The notes beneath the pieces were generated by a model that made no database searches, was not told where the DNA came from, and saw only the letters and a program-made list of their open reading frames with translations. The translations under genes and the position numbers were made by a program. A stretch of 64,000 nt of DNA, from positions 150,248-214,247 of the forward strand of contig NZ_JALCZO010000006.1 of NCBI RefSeq assembly GCF_023555495.1. Direction: 5' to 3'. This DNA comes from Polaribacter sp. Z022 (lineage in GTDB: Bacteria; Bacteroidota; Bacteroidia; Flavobacteriales; Flavobacteriaceae). Shown one piece after another: positions 44,301 through 52,813 of this stretch. Position 1 is the first letter of the stretch. The number at the start of each line of letters is the position of its first letter.

Positions 44301-45131
44301 TTATTTAGAGAGAGAAAATTTATAGATGATAGTTCCTACTTGTTTTGAAGGCGCTTTACCATCTGAATTCCATTTTGTTCTTAGAGCAGCTTCTTTTGCA
44401 GGCTTTAATAAACACGGGGCTGAATTTGTAGTTCCCTGAACTCCTGCCTGCGCAAACACTACTTTTCCATTTTTATCTACCTGAATTCTAACTACAACAG
44501 TTCCTTCTTCTTGACAATCTGGTTGCTGTTTTGGCTTAGAAAGTGCTTTTCTTCCTGCTAAATTATAATTTCCTCCTGAGCCACTACCTGTGTTTCCATA
44601 ATATTTTGAAGAATCTGGATCTCCATTTTCATCACCTTTAACCCCTGGTTCCTTATTACCCCCCTCACCTTTTGGCTCTCCATTTGAAGAATTACCATTT
44701 AATAAGTTATTTAAAGCTTCTTGATTTTCTTTTGATGGTTTTGGCTTTGGAATTTCTTTTTTAACTTCTTCTTTTACAACCTCCTTTATAGGTTCTTTTT
44801 TATTTTTCTTTACATTCTCTACTACAGGAACATCTTTTGTTGTTTCATTTGTTATTATTTCTTCCTTAATAATTTCTTTTGAAACCTCTTTTACCTCTTC
44901 TTTAACTATTTCTTGTTTTTGAACTACTTTAGATGTAGAAACTTTTTTTGTATTATACACTGGCTCTCCATTACCAACTTCAGAATTACCAAAATTAATT
45001 GCCAAACCATATTCTTCTGGTGGATCTAAATACTGCATTCCGTAATTAAAAATTCCGAAAATTAACAACAACAAAATTAATGCTGTTATTACAGCAGATT
45101 TACGTTTATGTTTAGTTTCTAAAATTTTCAC
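44301..45131 (-). CDS. tonB: TonB-family energy transducer
   Basis: This protein couples the ExbB/ExbD proton channel to outer-membrane transporters. A short cytoplasmic start (MKILETKHKRKSA) precedes a transmembrane helix near residues 14-31 (VITALILLLLIFGIFNYG). A long Lys/Glu/Val-rich periplasmic linker follows, and a glycine/asparagine-rich part lies near residues 145-195. The C-terminal TonB fold (EEGTVVVRIQVDKNGKV...ALRTKWNSDGKAP) forms the last ~75 residues. Length is 276. It lies 185 bases after exbD, and element C fills that gap. Confidence 0.9.
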   Translation of the reverse strand: MKILETKHKRKSAVITALILLLLIFGIFNYGMQYLDPPEEYGLAINFGNSEVGNGEPVYNTKKVSTSKVVQKQEIVKEEVKEVSKEIIKEEIITNETTKDVPVVENVKKNKKEPIKEVVKEEVKKEIPKPKPSKENQEALNNLLNGNSSNGEPKGEGGNKEPGVKGDENGDPDSSKYYGNTGSGSGGNYNLAGRKALSKPKQQPDCQEEGTVVVRIQVDKNGKVVFAQAGVQGTTNSAPCLLKPAKEAALRTKWNSDGKAPSKQVGTIIYKFSLSK

Positions 45132-45189
45132 TTTTATTTATTAAACTTTCTTTTACGAATAATAGGTAAATCCTTTTCTAAAATTGCCA

Positions 45190-45308
45190 TAGCGTTAAGG
45201 ATTGAAACCGCTCGAATAACTATTGATATTCTTAACCTTTATACTTTTTTAGCAAAAAGATATAGTCTTTCAACTTCGCTCAAGTAAATTCCAAGCACGT
45301 TAAAACTC
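45190..45308 (+). repeat. Structured intergenic element C (GCGTTAAGGATTGAAAC family)
   Basis: It lies between exbD and tonB, antisense to both. GCGTTAAGGATTGAAAC (45192-45208) matches element B with one difference. A CTTTTTT/AAAAAG hairpin is followed by the shared AAAAAGATATAG. GCACGTTAAAAC near the 3' end matches the B ending CCCGTTAAAAC. The CATCC segment is missing and the closing stem is eroded, so this looks like a diverged copy. Confidence 0.55.
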
Positions 45309-45316
45309 TAAAAAAA

Positions 45317-45709
45317 TTATTTACCTTTTACAGCTAAAATCATTTTTAATTTATTCTTATTTGCTATATCAATTACTTTCATAACATTTTTATAAGGCAC
45401 ATCTTTATCACCTCTAATTACAATAGTTTTCTTTTTATCTACACCTACTTTTCTTAAAATTTCACTTTCAAGTTTAGTTGAACTTACTTTAGTTTTATCA
45501 ATATAAAACAAAGATTTACTAGTTATTGTTATAGCTATTGATTTACTATTTTCTGTTTTTCCTCCTGCTTTTGGCAACAAAACATCTATTGCACTTACAG
45601 TTACCAAAGTAGAAGTAAGCATAAAAAATATTAATAAAAGAAAAACAATATCTGTCATAGACGACATATTGAATGATGGATCTACTTTATTTCTTCCTCT
45701 TAAATTCAT
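45317..45709 (-). CDS. exbD: ExbD/TolR-type biopolymer transport protein
   Basis: This single-span subunit of the proton channel energises TonB. One transmembrane helix lies near residues 18-40 (SMTDIVFLLLIFFMLTSTLV), and its aspartate Asp20 is the conserved proton-carrying residue. The periplasmic domain has VLLPKAGGKTENSKSIAITI and VVIRGDKDVPYKNVMKVIDIA. Length is 130 residues, normal. The stop of exbB lies one base before its start. Confidence 0.94.
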   Translation of the reverse strand: MNLRGRNKVDPSFNMSSMTDIVFLLLIFFMLTSTLVTVSAIDVLLPKAGGKTENSKSIAITITSKSLFYIDKTKVSSTKLESEILRKVGVDKKKTIVIRGDKDVPYKNVMKVIDIANKNKLKMILAVKGK

Positions 45710-45710
45710 A

Positions 45711-46400
45711 CTAAACTGGTTCGTTTAATAAATCTAAAAATTCTACAGATTTAGCCTCCATTTGATATACAACCTTATCTGTTCTTACCACTAAATGATT
45801 GTAGGTTATATACGCAATAATACCTACAATTAAACCAGCCACAGTAGTTGTCATTGCTGTATACAAACCATCTGAAAGCATTTTTATATCTATCTGACCA
45901 CCTGCATTTGCAATTTCATGTATTGCAACTATCATTCCAATTACAGTACCCAAAAAACCTATCATTGGAGCAGCTCCTGCAATTGTAGCCAATACACTTA
46001 CATTTTTTTCTAATTGATAAACCTCTAATTTTCCTGCAGTTTCTATAGCTGATTTAATATCTTCTAAAGGTTTTCCTATTCTAGAAATACCTTTTCCAAT
46101 TAATCTTGCTGTAGGTGTATTTTTACTATTACAAAGCGCATCTGCAGATTCTAATTTACCATTTGAAACATATTCTTTGATTTGATTCATAAAATTTTTA
46201 TCTATTTTAGATGCAGATTTTATTGCAAAAAAACGTTCAAAATAAATATACAACGCTACTGCAAGCAATACAAAAAGTAAGGCTATAATTATTTGACCTC
46301 CTAAACCACCATCCATAATTAAATTATAGATTGATAATGTTTTTTCTTCTGAAACAGTTTCTTCTACAAACTCTTTATTTTCTTGATAAAATGATATCAT
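45711..46400 (-). CDS. exbB: ExbB/TolQ/MotA-type proton channel protein
   Basis: This 229-residue inner-membrane protein forms the proton channel with ExbD. Transmembrane helices lie near residues 33-52, 135-158 and 180-203. The conserved block APMIGFLGTVIGMIVAIHEIA near 142-162 and the SDGLYTAMTTTVAGLIVGIIAYITYN helix are characteristic. It is the first gene of the exbB-exbD-tonB-folC group. A flavobacterial promoter lies about 60 bases upstream. Confidence 0.94.
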   Translation of the reverse strand: MISFYQENKEFVEETVSEEKTLSIYNLIMDGGLGGQIIIALLFVLLAVALYIYFERFFAIKSASKIDKNFMNQIKEYVSNGKLESADALCNSKNTPTARLIGKGISRIGKPLEDIKSAIETAGKLEVYQLEKNVSVLATIAGAAPMIGFLGTVIGMIVAIHEIANAGGQIDIKMLSDGLYTAMTTTVAGLIVGIIAYITYNHLVVRTDKVVYQMEAKSVEFLDLLNEPV

Positions 46401-46458
46401 TCAACTTCTTATTTTAAGTTCTACTCTAAGTAACGACTATTCTTTTTTAAAATTGTTT

Positions 46459-46491
46459 CAAAACTAAAGAATAGATTTAACTTAATGACAA
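46459..46491 (-). promoter_or_regulatory. Flavobacterial-type promoter for exbB
   Basis: On the minus strand TAGTTTTG (46466-46459) fits TAnnTTTG. A TTG (46491-46489) lies 22 bases before it. The TTG abuts the nhaD terminator stem. Confidence 0.55.
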
Positions 46492-46532
46492 AAAAAATGT
46501 CATTTTGCAATTACACAAAATGACATTTTTTT
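46489..46532 (-). terminator. Terminator after nhaD
   Basis: AAAATGTCATTTT and AAAATGACATTTT form a long stem with A- and T-runs on each side, starting 16 bases after the nhaD stop (minus strand). Confidence 0.88.
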
Positions 46533-46547
46533 TGTTTTTTATTTATT

Positions 46548-47951
46548 TTAAATAAACATTCTTAACACTACAAAAGCTGCAGAACCAATTAAGAATCCTA
46601 TTAATGCTAACCAAGATATTTTTTTCAAATACCAAAAGAAATCTATTTTTTCCATACCCATTGCTACAACACCTGCTGCAGAACCAATAATTAACATTGA
46701 CCCTCCTGTACCTGCTGAAAAAGCAATAAAATGCCATAGAGGATTATCTATACCTTCTGAGAACATACCTAAACTTGCAGCAACTAAAGGAACATTATCT
46801 ATTACTGCTGAACCTATACCTAATAATATAACAACTAAATCTGAAACTCCTGTCCCTTCTAACTCTGTTCCTATTAAAGGAATTCCTTGTTTTAAACTAT
46901 CTGCAAAATTAAACAATATACCTAAAGATTCTAATGCAGCTACTGCCATTAAAATTCCTAAGAAAAATAAAATACTAGGCATCTCAATTTTAGACAAAGA
47001 ACTATGAACAGGACTATGGTGTGCTTCTGCTTCATGCTCTGTAGCTTCTTCTCCATCTACACTCGAAATAGAAAATTTAGAATTACTATAAATCTCTGCA
47101 AAAGTTGCTACAACAGCTAAAGACAACATCATACCTACATATGGAGGTAAATGTGTAACAGTTTTAAAAATTGGTACAAATAAAATTGCTCCCAATCCTA
47201 AATACAACATTCTTGCACTATGCTTACTTTTTGGTTTTTCAACTTCATTTTCATCAAAATCAATTTCGCCTTTAAATGCTGGTAAAAAAGTAGCTATAAA
47301 AGAAGGCACAATCATACATAATAATGAAGGAATAAATAAATATGTAAACAACATACCTGTACTTACTTTATCTCCAATCCAAAGCATTGTAGTTGTAACA
47401 TCTCCAATTGGAGAGAATGCTCCCCCTGCATTTGCAGCAATAATTATTAAACCTGCAAACCAAATTCTATCTTCTCTTGTTTTTACTATTTTTTGTAAAA
47501 TAGAAATTAATACAATTGTTGCTGTTAAATTATCAATAATAGCAGATAAAATAAAAGCTAAAATTGAAAACATCCATAAAAGTTTCTTTTTACTCTTAAA
47601 ATTTACATATCCTTTTATTGTAGAAAAACCATCGAAATAATCAATAATTTCTACAATAGTCATTGCTCCTAAAAGAAAAACTAAAATCTCAGCAGTTTTA
47701 CCTAAGTGATGCAATAATGTTTCCTCAACTAAATGCAACTTATCATCATGAACCATAGTTGCAAATCCGTCTACTAAACCATGTTTACTAGAATCAAACC
47801 AATTTGTAAAATTATCTACACCCAATGCCACTAAAGCCCAACATACTGCCATCATTATTAAAGCTGGGATTAATTTATCTAATTTTAAGTTATGCTCTAA
47901 TGTAATGGCTAGATACCCCATTACAAATACAATAATTATTACTGACTCCAT
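46548..47951 (-). CDS. nhaD: Sodium:proton antiporter NhaD
   Basis: NhaD exports Na+ in exchange for protons across the inner membrane, which suits a marine or halophilic organism. The protein has 467 residues with about 12 hydrophobic helices. Typical motifs of the NhaD/ion-transporter superfamily are LLGAMTIVEIIDYFDGF near residue 93, FILSAIIDNLTATIVLISIL near 131, ANAGGAFSPIGDVTTTMLWI near 172 and GIGSAVIDNVPLVAASLGMF near 375. The IDN and GD acidic residues are the likely ion ligands. A histidine-rich loop (EATEHEAEAHHSPVHSS) near 305 is unusual but cytosolic loops of this type occur in relatives. Confidence 0.94.
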   Translation of the reverse strand: MESVIIIVFVMGYLAITLEHNLKLDKLIPALIMMAVCWALVALGVDNFTNWFDSSKHGLVDGFATMVHDDKLHLVEETLLHHLGKTAEILVFLLGAMTIVEIIDYFDGFSTIKGYVNFKSKKKLLWMFSILAFILSAIIDNLTATIVLISILQKIVKTREDRIWFAGLIIIAANAGGAFSPIGDVTTTMLWIGDKVSTGMLFTYLFIPSLLCMIVPSFIATFLPAFKGEIDFDENEVEKPKSKHSARMLYLGLGAILFVPIFKTVTHLPPYVGMMLSLAVVATFAEIYSNSKFSISSVDGEEATEHEAEAHHSPVHSSLSKIEMPSILFFLGILMAVAALESLGILFNFADSLKQGIPLIGTELEGTGVSDLVVILLGIGSAVIDNVPLVAASLGMFSEGIDNPLWHFIAFSAGTGGSMLIIGSAAGVVAMGMEKIDFFWYLKKISWLALIGFLIGSAAFVVLRMFI

Positions 47952-48271
47952 TTAGTTGTTTGTTTTTGTTTTTTTGTTTATTTAAATTTTAATATCAATT
48001 AAAAGACTAATTTACCCTGTCTTTTAAAAATTTAGCTTATTCAAATGCTCAAACATCTTTAATTCTAAATTCGCCGAAATATCAGGAGAATTAGTTTTCA
48101 TTTTTATGACTTTTATCACTCAAAAAGTTATTTATACAATTATTAACATTTATCTTTAAGATAAACTTAATTTTATTAAAACTTTATTGATTATTCTTGT
48201 AAAAAAACATGAAAATATCGATTAATTGATACTTTACAAACTTACAGTAAAAAAACGATTGGTCAAATTTT
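47952..48271. other. 320-base intergenic region upstream of nhaD
   Basis: It separates nhaD from anmK (both minus strand). AAAAGAC (48001-48007) and GTCTTTT (48019-48025) can form a hairpin, possibly a weak terminator for anmK or a leader element of nhaD. The rest is AT-rich with no supported gene or clear TAnnTTTG motif. Confidence 0.4.
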
Positions 48272-49342
48272 TTATTGAACCATAGAAGGATTAACTACTA
48301 CTCCTGAAGAATGATTTTTTTCTGCGCCAGTAACACTACACAAACAGTTTACCTGATTATCAAGTTTTAACACCCCTAAAAAAGCAAAAATTAAAGCCTC
48401 TTTAAAGTCTATTATTTTTTTTGAAGGAATAATTAAATCAATATTTTTAATACTTTTTATTTTTTGAATTAAATAATCATTATAAGCACCACCACCAGTA
48501 ACCAAAACCTTTGCTTCTTTTGGAAACTCCCTAGCAATTGCCCAAGCAACATGATCTGTAAAAGTTCTTAAAACATCTTCAGGTTTATTAATGTTATTAT
48601 CAATTTTAGGAAAAACTTTTTCTTTAACCCATTCTAAACCCAAAGACTTAGGCGCTTGTTCTTTATAAAAATGTAACTTTTGTAATTGAACATCTAATTC
48701 TTCGTTATAATTTCCTTTAGCAGCAACCTTACCTCTATCATCATACTCCAAACCTATTTTTTGAGCATATTTATTTAAAACAATATTTACAGGACAGATA
48801 TCATATGCTATTCTTTTACTTCCTTTTTTAAAGGAAACATTTGCAAAGCCTCCAAGATTTAAACAATAATCATATTCAGAAAACAACAACTCATCTCCTA
48901 TAGGAACCAAAGGTGCACCTTGACCTCCTAATTCCACATCTTGAGTTCTAAAATCGTAAACAACTTTATGTTTAGTAATATTTGCTATTTCTAAACCATT
49001 ACCCACCTGAAGCGTAATTCCTTTTTCTGGTTGATGTAAAACAGTATGCCCATGAGACGCAATAAAATCTATATTTTCAATTTGAAATTCATCAATAAAA
49101 TCATTTACAACATATCCTAAATGTTTTCCGTAATTAACATCTAGATCCTCCAATTCTTCAGAAGAAAAATTAATTGAATTTTGTAAATCTTGTTTCCATT
49201 TATAAGAATAAGAAACTGTTTTTGATTCTAAAATTTCAAAAAACTGATAATTATTTTTATCAAACTTTACATACACCAAATCAATTCCATCTAGTGATGT
49301 ACCAGACATTAACCCTATTACAAAAACCTCACTTTTATTCAT
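48272..49342 (-). CDS. anmK: Anhydro-N-acetylmuramic acid kinase
   Basis: AnmK phosphorylates 1,6-anhydroMurNAc while cleaving the anhydro ring, in peptidoglycan recycling. The N-terminal ATP motif GLMSGTSLDGIDLVYVKF is near residues 10-27. ASHGHTVLHQPEKGITLQVG is near 93-112 and carries the substrate-binding histidine. NLGGFANVSF, DICPVNIVLN and VTGGGAYNDYLIQKI complete the fold. Length is 356 residues, normal for Bacteroidetes. It is divergent from the acyl-CoA dehydrogenase gene across 92 bases. Confidence 0.95.
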   Translation of the reverse strand: MNKSEVFVIGLMSGTSLDGIDLVYVKFDKNNYQFFEILESKTVSYSYKWKQDLQNSINFSSEELEDLDVNYGKHLGYVVNDFIDEFQIENIDFIASHGHTVLHQPEKGITLQVGNGLEIANITKHKVVYDFRTQDVELGGQGAPLVPIGDELLFSEYDYCLNLGGFANVSFKKGSKRIAYDICPVNIVLNKYAQKIGLEYDDRGKVAAKGNYNEELDVQLQKLHFYKEQAPKSLGLEWVKEKVFPKIDNNINKPEDVLRTFTDHVAWAIAREFPKEAKVLVTGGGAYNDYLIQKIKSIKNIDLIIPSKKIIDFKEALIFAFLGVLKLDNQVNCLCSVTGAEKNHSSGVVVNPSMVQ

Positions 49343-49366
49343 ATCTGTAAAAATAATAAAAGTCTA

Positions 49367-49397
49367 TTGAAAATATGTTACGAAATCGATATCTTTG
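49367..49397 (+). promoter_or_regulatory. Flavobacterial-type promoter for the acyl-CoA dehydrogenase
   Basis: TTG (49367-49369), a 20-base spacer, then TATCTTTG (49390-49397), which fits TAnnTTTG. The ATG is 38 bases further on. Confidence 0.7.
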
Positions 49398-49434
49398 GAA
49401 CAATTAATTACGAATATAACAATAATACATACAC

Positions 49435-50577
49435 ATGAATTTTAATTTAACAGAAGAACATATCATGATTCGCGATGCTGCAAGAGACTTTGCTCAAGCT
49501 GAATTGTTACCTGGCGTTATTGAAAGAGACAACAAACAAGAATTCCCAAATGAACTAGTAAAAAAAATGGGAGATTTGGGTTTTTTAGGAATTATGGTAG
49601 ACCCAAAATACGGAGGAAGTGGTATGGATGCAATTTCGTACATTCTAATTATGGAAGAACTTTCTAAAATTGATGCTTCTGCATCTGTTATGGTTTCTGT
49701 TAACAACTCATTAGTTTGTTATGGATTAGAAGCTTATGGAAGTGAAGAACAAAAACAAAAATATTTAACAAAATTAGCTACAGGAGAATATCTTGGAGCA
49801 TTTTGTTTAAGTGAGCCTGAAGCTGGTTCTGATGCAACTTCTCAGGCAACCACAGCAGAAGACAAAGGTGACCATTATGTAATTAACGGAACAAAAAATT
49901 GGATTACTAATGGTGGACGCTCTGATGTATATTTAGTTATTGCACAAACTGACAGAGAAAAAGGACACAGAGGAATAAATGCTTTTATTGTAGAAAAAGG
50001 AATGGAAGGCTTCCATATTGGACCTAAAGAAGACAAATTAGGTATTCGTGGTTCAGACACACATACTTTACAATTTAACGACGTTAAAGTACCCAAAGAA
50101 AATAGAATTGGTGAAGATGGTTTTGGTTTTAAATTTGCAATGAAAACCCTTTCTGGAGGCAGAATTGGTATTGCTGCTCAAGCTTTAGGTATTGCTTCTG
50201 GAGCTTACGAATTAGCTTTAAAATACAGTAAAGAGCGTAAAGCTTTTGGAACCGAAATTTGCAACCACCAAGCAATTGCCTTCAAATTAGCAGACATGTA
50301 TACAGAAATAGAAGCTGCTAGAATGTTAGTTACAAAAGCTGCTTGGGACAAAGACCAAGGTAATAATTACGATATGTCTTCTGCCATGGCAAAATTATAC
50401 GCAAGTAAAGTTGCAATGGAGCAAACTGTAGAAGCAGTTCAAATTCATGGAGGTAATGGTTTTGTAAAAGAATACCATGTAGAACGTTTAATGCGTGATG
50501 CAAAAATTACTCAGATTTACGAAGGTACTTCCGAAATTCAAAAAATTGTAATTTCAAGAGGAGTTATCAAAGGTTAA
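49435..50577 (+). CDS. Acyl-CoA dehydrogenase (short/branched-chain type)
   Basis: This FAD enzyme introduces the 2,3-double bond into acyl-CoA and passes electrons to ETF. The protein has 380 residues, the standard ACAD length. The signature GAFCLSEPEAGSDA is near residues 121-134, NGTKNWITNGG near 150 and RIGIAAQALGIA near 242. IHGGNGFVKEYHVERLMRDA lies near 338. The catalytic base is Glu363 in IYEGTSEIQ, the position used by short-chain and butyryl-CoA enzymes. Substrate is probably short chain; branched-chain acyl-CoA is possible. It is a single-gene unit with its own promoter and terminator. Confidence 0.93.
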   Translation: MNFNLTEEHIMIRDAARDFAQAELLPGVIERDNKQEFPNELVKKMGDLGFLGIMVDPKYGGSGMDAISYILIMEELSKIDASASVMVSVNNSLVCYGLEAYGSEEQKQKYLTKLATGEYLGAFCLSEPEAGSDATSQATTAEDKGDHYVINGTKNWITNGGRSDVYLVIAQTDREKGHRGINAFIVEKGMEGFHIGPKEDKLGIRGSDTHTLQFNDVKVPKENRIGEDGFGFKFAMKTLSGGRIGIAAQALGIASGAYELALKYSKERKAFGTEICNHQAIAFKLADMYTEIEAARMLVTKAAWDKDQGNNYDMSSAMAKLYASKVAMEQTVEAVQIHGGNGFVKEYHVERLMRDAKITQIYEGTSEIQKIVISRGVIKG

Positions 50578-50602
50578 TTTTACACCTTATATATAAGTAT
50601 CA

Positions 50603-50633
50603 AAATCCATCTTTTTAAAAGGTGGATTTTTAT
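50603..50633 (+). terminator. Terminator after the acyl-CoA dehydrogenase gene
   Basis: AAAATCCATC and GGTGGATTTT pair over 10 positions with one G-T pair, followed by T-rich sequence, 25 bases after the stop. Confidence 0.8.
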
Positions 50634-50636
50634 TTT

Positions 50637-50724
50637 GGGCGCAACCTTTCAGGTCAGGCTTTACGCACTCGCTTTTTTGTAAAAACAAAAAGAGCTCAAA
50701 CAATTGCTTCAATCCTTTGCGCAA
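50637..50724 (-). repeat. Structured intergenic element D (same family as B and C, minus strand)
   Basis: Read on the minus strand it begins GCGCAAAGGATTGAAGC, then CTTTTTGTTTTTACAAAAAAG, then GAGTGCGTAAAGCC, and ends TTGCGCCC. The order of blocks matches element B (GGATTGAA, CTTTTTG/CAAAAAG hairpin, GTGTAAAGCCC, closing arm). Its outer arms GCGCAA and TTGCGC pair over 6 bases although the sequence differs from the GCGTT/AACGC arms of B. It starts 13 bases after the truA stop. Confidence 0.6.
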
Positions 50725-50736
50725 CTTACTTGCCAA

Positions 50737-51519
50737 CTATAGTACCAACTCAATATTATAGAGCTGCAAACCAGATGCAGGAGCAATATTCCTCAAAAAC
50801 TTTCTATCATTATCCACTTTTAAAGAATCTTCAATAAACTGTAAATCTAAATTCCCTTTACCAACTTCAAACAAAGTTGCCATCATCAATCTAATTTGAT
50901 AACGTAAAAAACCTTTACCCTTTACCTTTAATATATATGACTGCTCAGGAAAAAAACTAGCCGTTAAAATATCATTCTCTACAATTTCACAAGAATCAAT
51001 TGTTCTTTTAAAGATTGTATTTTCTGATGGCTTTGTACAATATTTATGAAAATAATGTTCTCCTTCAAACAATTTAGCAGCTTTCATCATCAATAAAACA
51101 TCTAACTCATTATTAATATTTACTAAAAAGGGTGCAGAAAAAGGGTGATTTTTTTCACCAAATGAAAAATAATAATGGTATTCTTTTACTTTAGAAACAT
51201 TAATAACATTAAAAGATCTATCTACTTTTTCCACTAAAAGCGCCTTAAAATCTGGAGGAAAATTAGAGTTTAACGACTCTAAAAAAGGGATTTCATCAAC
51301 TAAAACATCTGTAAACATCTGTAAAAAATAAATATTAGCAGAAACTTTAGCATCAGTTCTACCTACCCCAATAGTCTTATAATCACCCCCTTTAAATACA
51401 AAAGACAAAGATTTATCTACCATGTCATGTAAGGTTTTAGCATTGGTTTGTTTTTGCCATCCAGAAAAACGAAAACCTAAAAATTGAATTTTAATTAAAT
51501 AAGAATTAGAGTATTTCAT
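50737..51519 (-). CDS. truA: tRNA pseudouridine synthase TruA family
   Basis: TruA makes pseudouridine at positions 38-40 of the tRNA anticodon arm. The catalytic aspartate is Asp55 in GVGRTDAKVSANIYF. The N-terminal FLGFRFSGWQKQ and the motif SKVKEYHYYFSFG near 110-122 match the family, and the C-terminal KGKGFLRYQIRLMMATLFEVG is the usual RNA-binding block. Length is 260 residues. Bacteroidetes often have two TruA-like proteins, and this one is somewhat divergent (GRTDAKVSA where the housekeeping form has GRTDAGVHA), so it may be a paralogue. The last codons overlap no neighbour; element D follows directly. Confidence 0.88.
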   Translation of the reverse strand: MKYSNSYLIKIQFLGFRFSGWQKQTNAKTLHDMVDKSLSFVFKGGDYKTIGVGRTDAKVSANIYFLQMFTDVLVDEIPFLESLNSNFPPDFKALLVEKVDRSFNVINVSKVKEYHYYFSFGEKNHPFSAPFLVNINNELDVLLMMKAAKLFEGEHYFHKYCTKPSENTIFKRTIDSCEIVENDILTASFFPEQSYILKVKGKGFLRYQIRLMMATLFEVGKGNLDLQFIEDSLKVDNDRKFLRNIAPASGLQLYNIELVL

Positions 51520-51714
51520 ACCTCAAAAGTACAATAAAAACATATTTTTTTTACAAAAATGCATTTTTATGAATATGTTAAAAAACTATACTTCATTTTT
51601 ATAAACATCATATTTTACACCCTTCAAAAACCTCAAAATACATTTATCTCAATATTACCCCCTTTTTTTTGAGGGATACATTTACAAAAACATACCTTTA
51701 CAAATCACACCCCC

Positions 51715-51744
51715 TTGTTAACACAAAATAAATACATACTTTTG
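51715..51744 (+). promoter_or_regulatory. Flavobacterial-type promoter for the porin-amt genes
   Basis: TTG (51715-51717), a 19-base spacer, then TACTTTTG (51737-51744), fitting TAnnTTTG. The porin ATG lies 41 bases downstream. Confidence 0.7.
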
Positions 51745-51785
51745 AACCGTTCAATTAAATAAACACAACAAAAAGAACTTAAATT

Positions 51786-52766
51786 ATGAAAAAAATCATT
51801 TTTACTTTATTATTAGCAACTAGCTTAATAGTAACCGGACAAGAAAAAGAAGAAAAAGGAACTTTCACATTAAGTGGAACAGTAGACGTATATCATAGTA
51901 GCAATCTAAAAAGCGGAGCTTTAGGTTCTGTTGGAGTTTTATCTGATGTACCAGCAAACGGTTTTGGTTTAGGTATGGTAAATACTGTTTTTTCTTACGA
52001 AAAAGGAAAAGCTGGAGTAGTAGCTGATTTAGCTTACGGTCCAAGAGCAAATGCTGCAAATGCTTATACTGGTGCAATTAACCAATTATATGCTTACTAC
52101 CAAGCATCAGAAAAAGTAACATTAACTTTAGGACAATTTAACACTTTCTATGGTTATGAAGTAATTTCTCCAGCAGGAAACTTTAACTACTCTGTATCTT
52201 ACTTATTTAATGCAGGTCCTTTTTCTCATACAGGATTTAAATTAGACTATGCAGCTTCAGAAGATTTATCTTTTATGTTTGCTTTAACAAATCCTCATGG
52301 AATTACAGCTGGTTCTAACCCAACAAACGACTACCAATTAGGTTTTCAAACTGGTTATAAAGGTCAATACTTTAACTTAGCTTATGGTGCTGATGGTTTT
52401 GGTTTTACTGATGTACTATATTTAGATTATACAGGAGGATTTGATTTATCTGATTCATTCTTCTTAGGAATCAATGCTGCATATGCTAATTCAAGTGATG
52501 CTGATTCTGGATACCAAGGTGTAGCTTTATATTTACAAAACACTTTTTCAGATACTTTTTCTTTAGGATTAAGACCTGAATTTTATACTGCTACTTCAGG
52601 AGCTGGAGATGCAAGTCAATCTGCTTACACACTTACTGCTAACAAATCTTTAACTTCTAGCTTAAATATTATTGCTGAATTAAGATATGACACTTCAGAT
52701 GACGTAACTTTCTTCGGAGACAAAAACGTTACAGGAGCTACTTTAGCAGCAGTTTACTCTTTCTAA
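51786..52766 (+). CDS. Outer-membrane β-barrel porin (BBP2/OmpL-like)
   Basis: The protein has 326 residues with a signal peptide (MKKIIFTLLLATSLIVTGQ). The mature part is built of alternating β-strand patterns rich in aromatic residues, such as TFTLSGTVDVYHSSN, VTLTLGQFNTFYGYEVISP and FSLGLRPEFYTATSG. It ends in an aromatic residue (AAVYSF), as outer-membrane barrels do. ISPAGNFNYSVSYLFNAGPF resembles the putative beta-barrel porin-2 family. It is 47 bases ahead of an ammonium transporter with no terminator between, so it probably serves uptake of small nitrogen compounds across the outer membrane. The substrate is an inference. Confidence 0.85.
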   Translation: MKKIIFTLLLATSLIVTGQEKEEKGTFTLSGTVDVYHSSNLKSGALGSVGVLSDVPANGFGLGMVNTVFSYEKGKAGVVADLAYGPRANAANAYTGAINQLYAYYQASEKVTLTLGQFNTFYGYEVISPAGNFNYSVSYLFNAGPFSHTGFKLDYAASEDLSFMFALTNPHGITAGSNPTNDYQLGFQTGYKGQYFNLAYGADGFGFTDVLYLDYTGGFDLSDSFFLGINAAYANSSDADSGYQGVALYLQNTFSDTFSLGLRPEFYTATSGAGDASQSAYTLTANKSLTSSLNIIAELRYDTSDDVTFFGDKNVTGATLAAVYSF

Positions 52767-52813
52767 GAAAGAGTATTAAATAAAAAATTATACTAACCAA
52801 AAAAATATTAAAC

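Noticed and set aside
45192..45208. GTTAAGGATTGAAAC resembles the 3' end of some CRISPR repeats.
   Set aside because: Copies are single, thousands of bases apart and on both strands, with no spacer array and no cas genes in the window.
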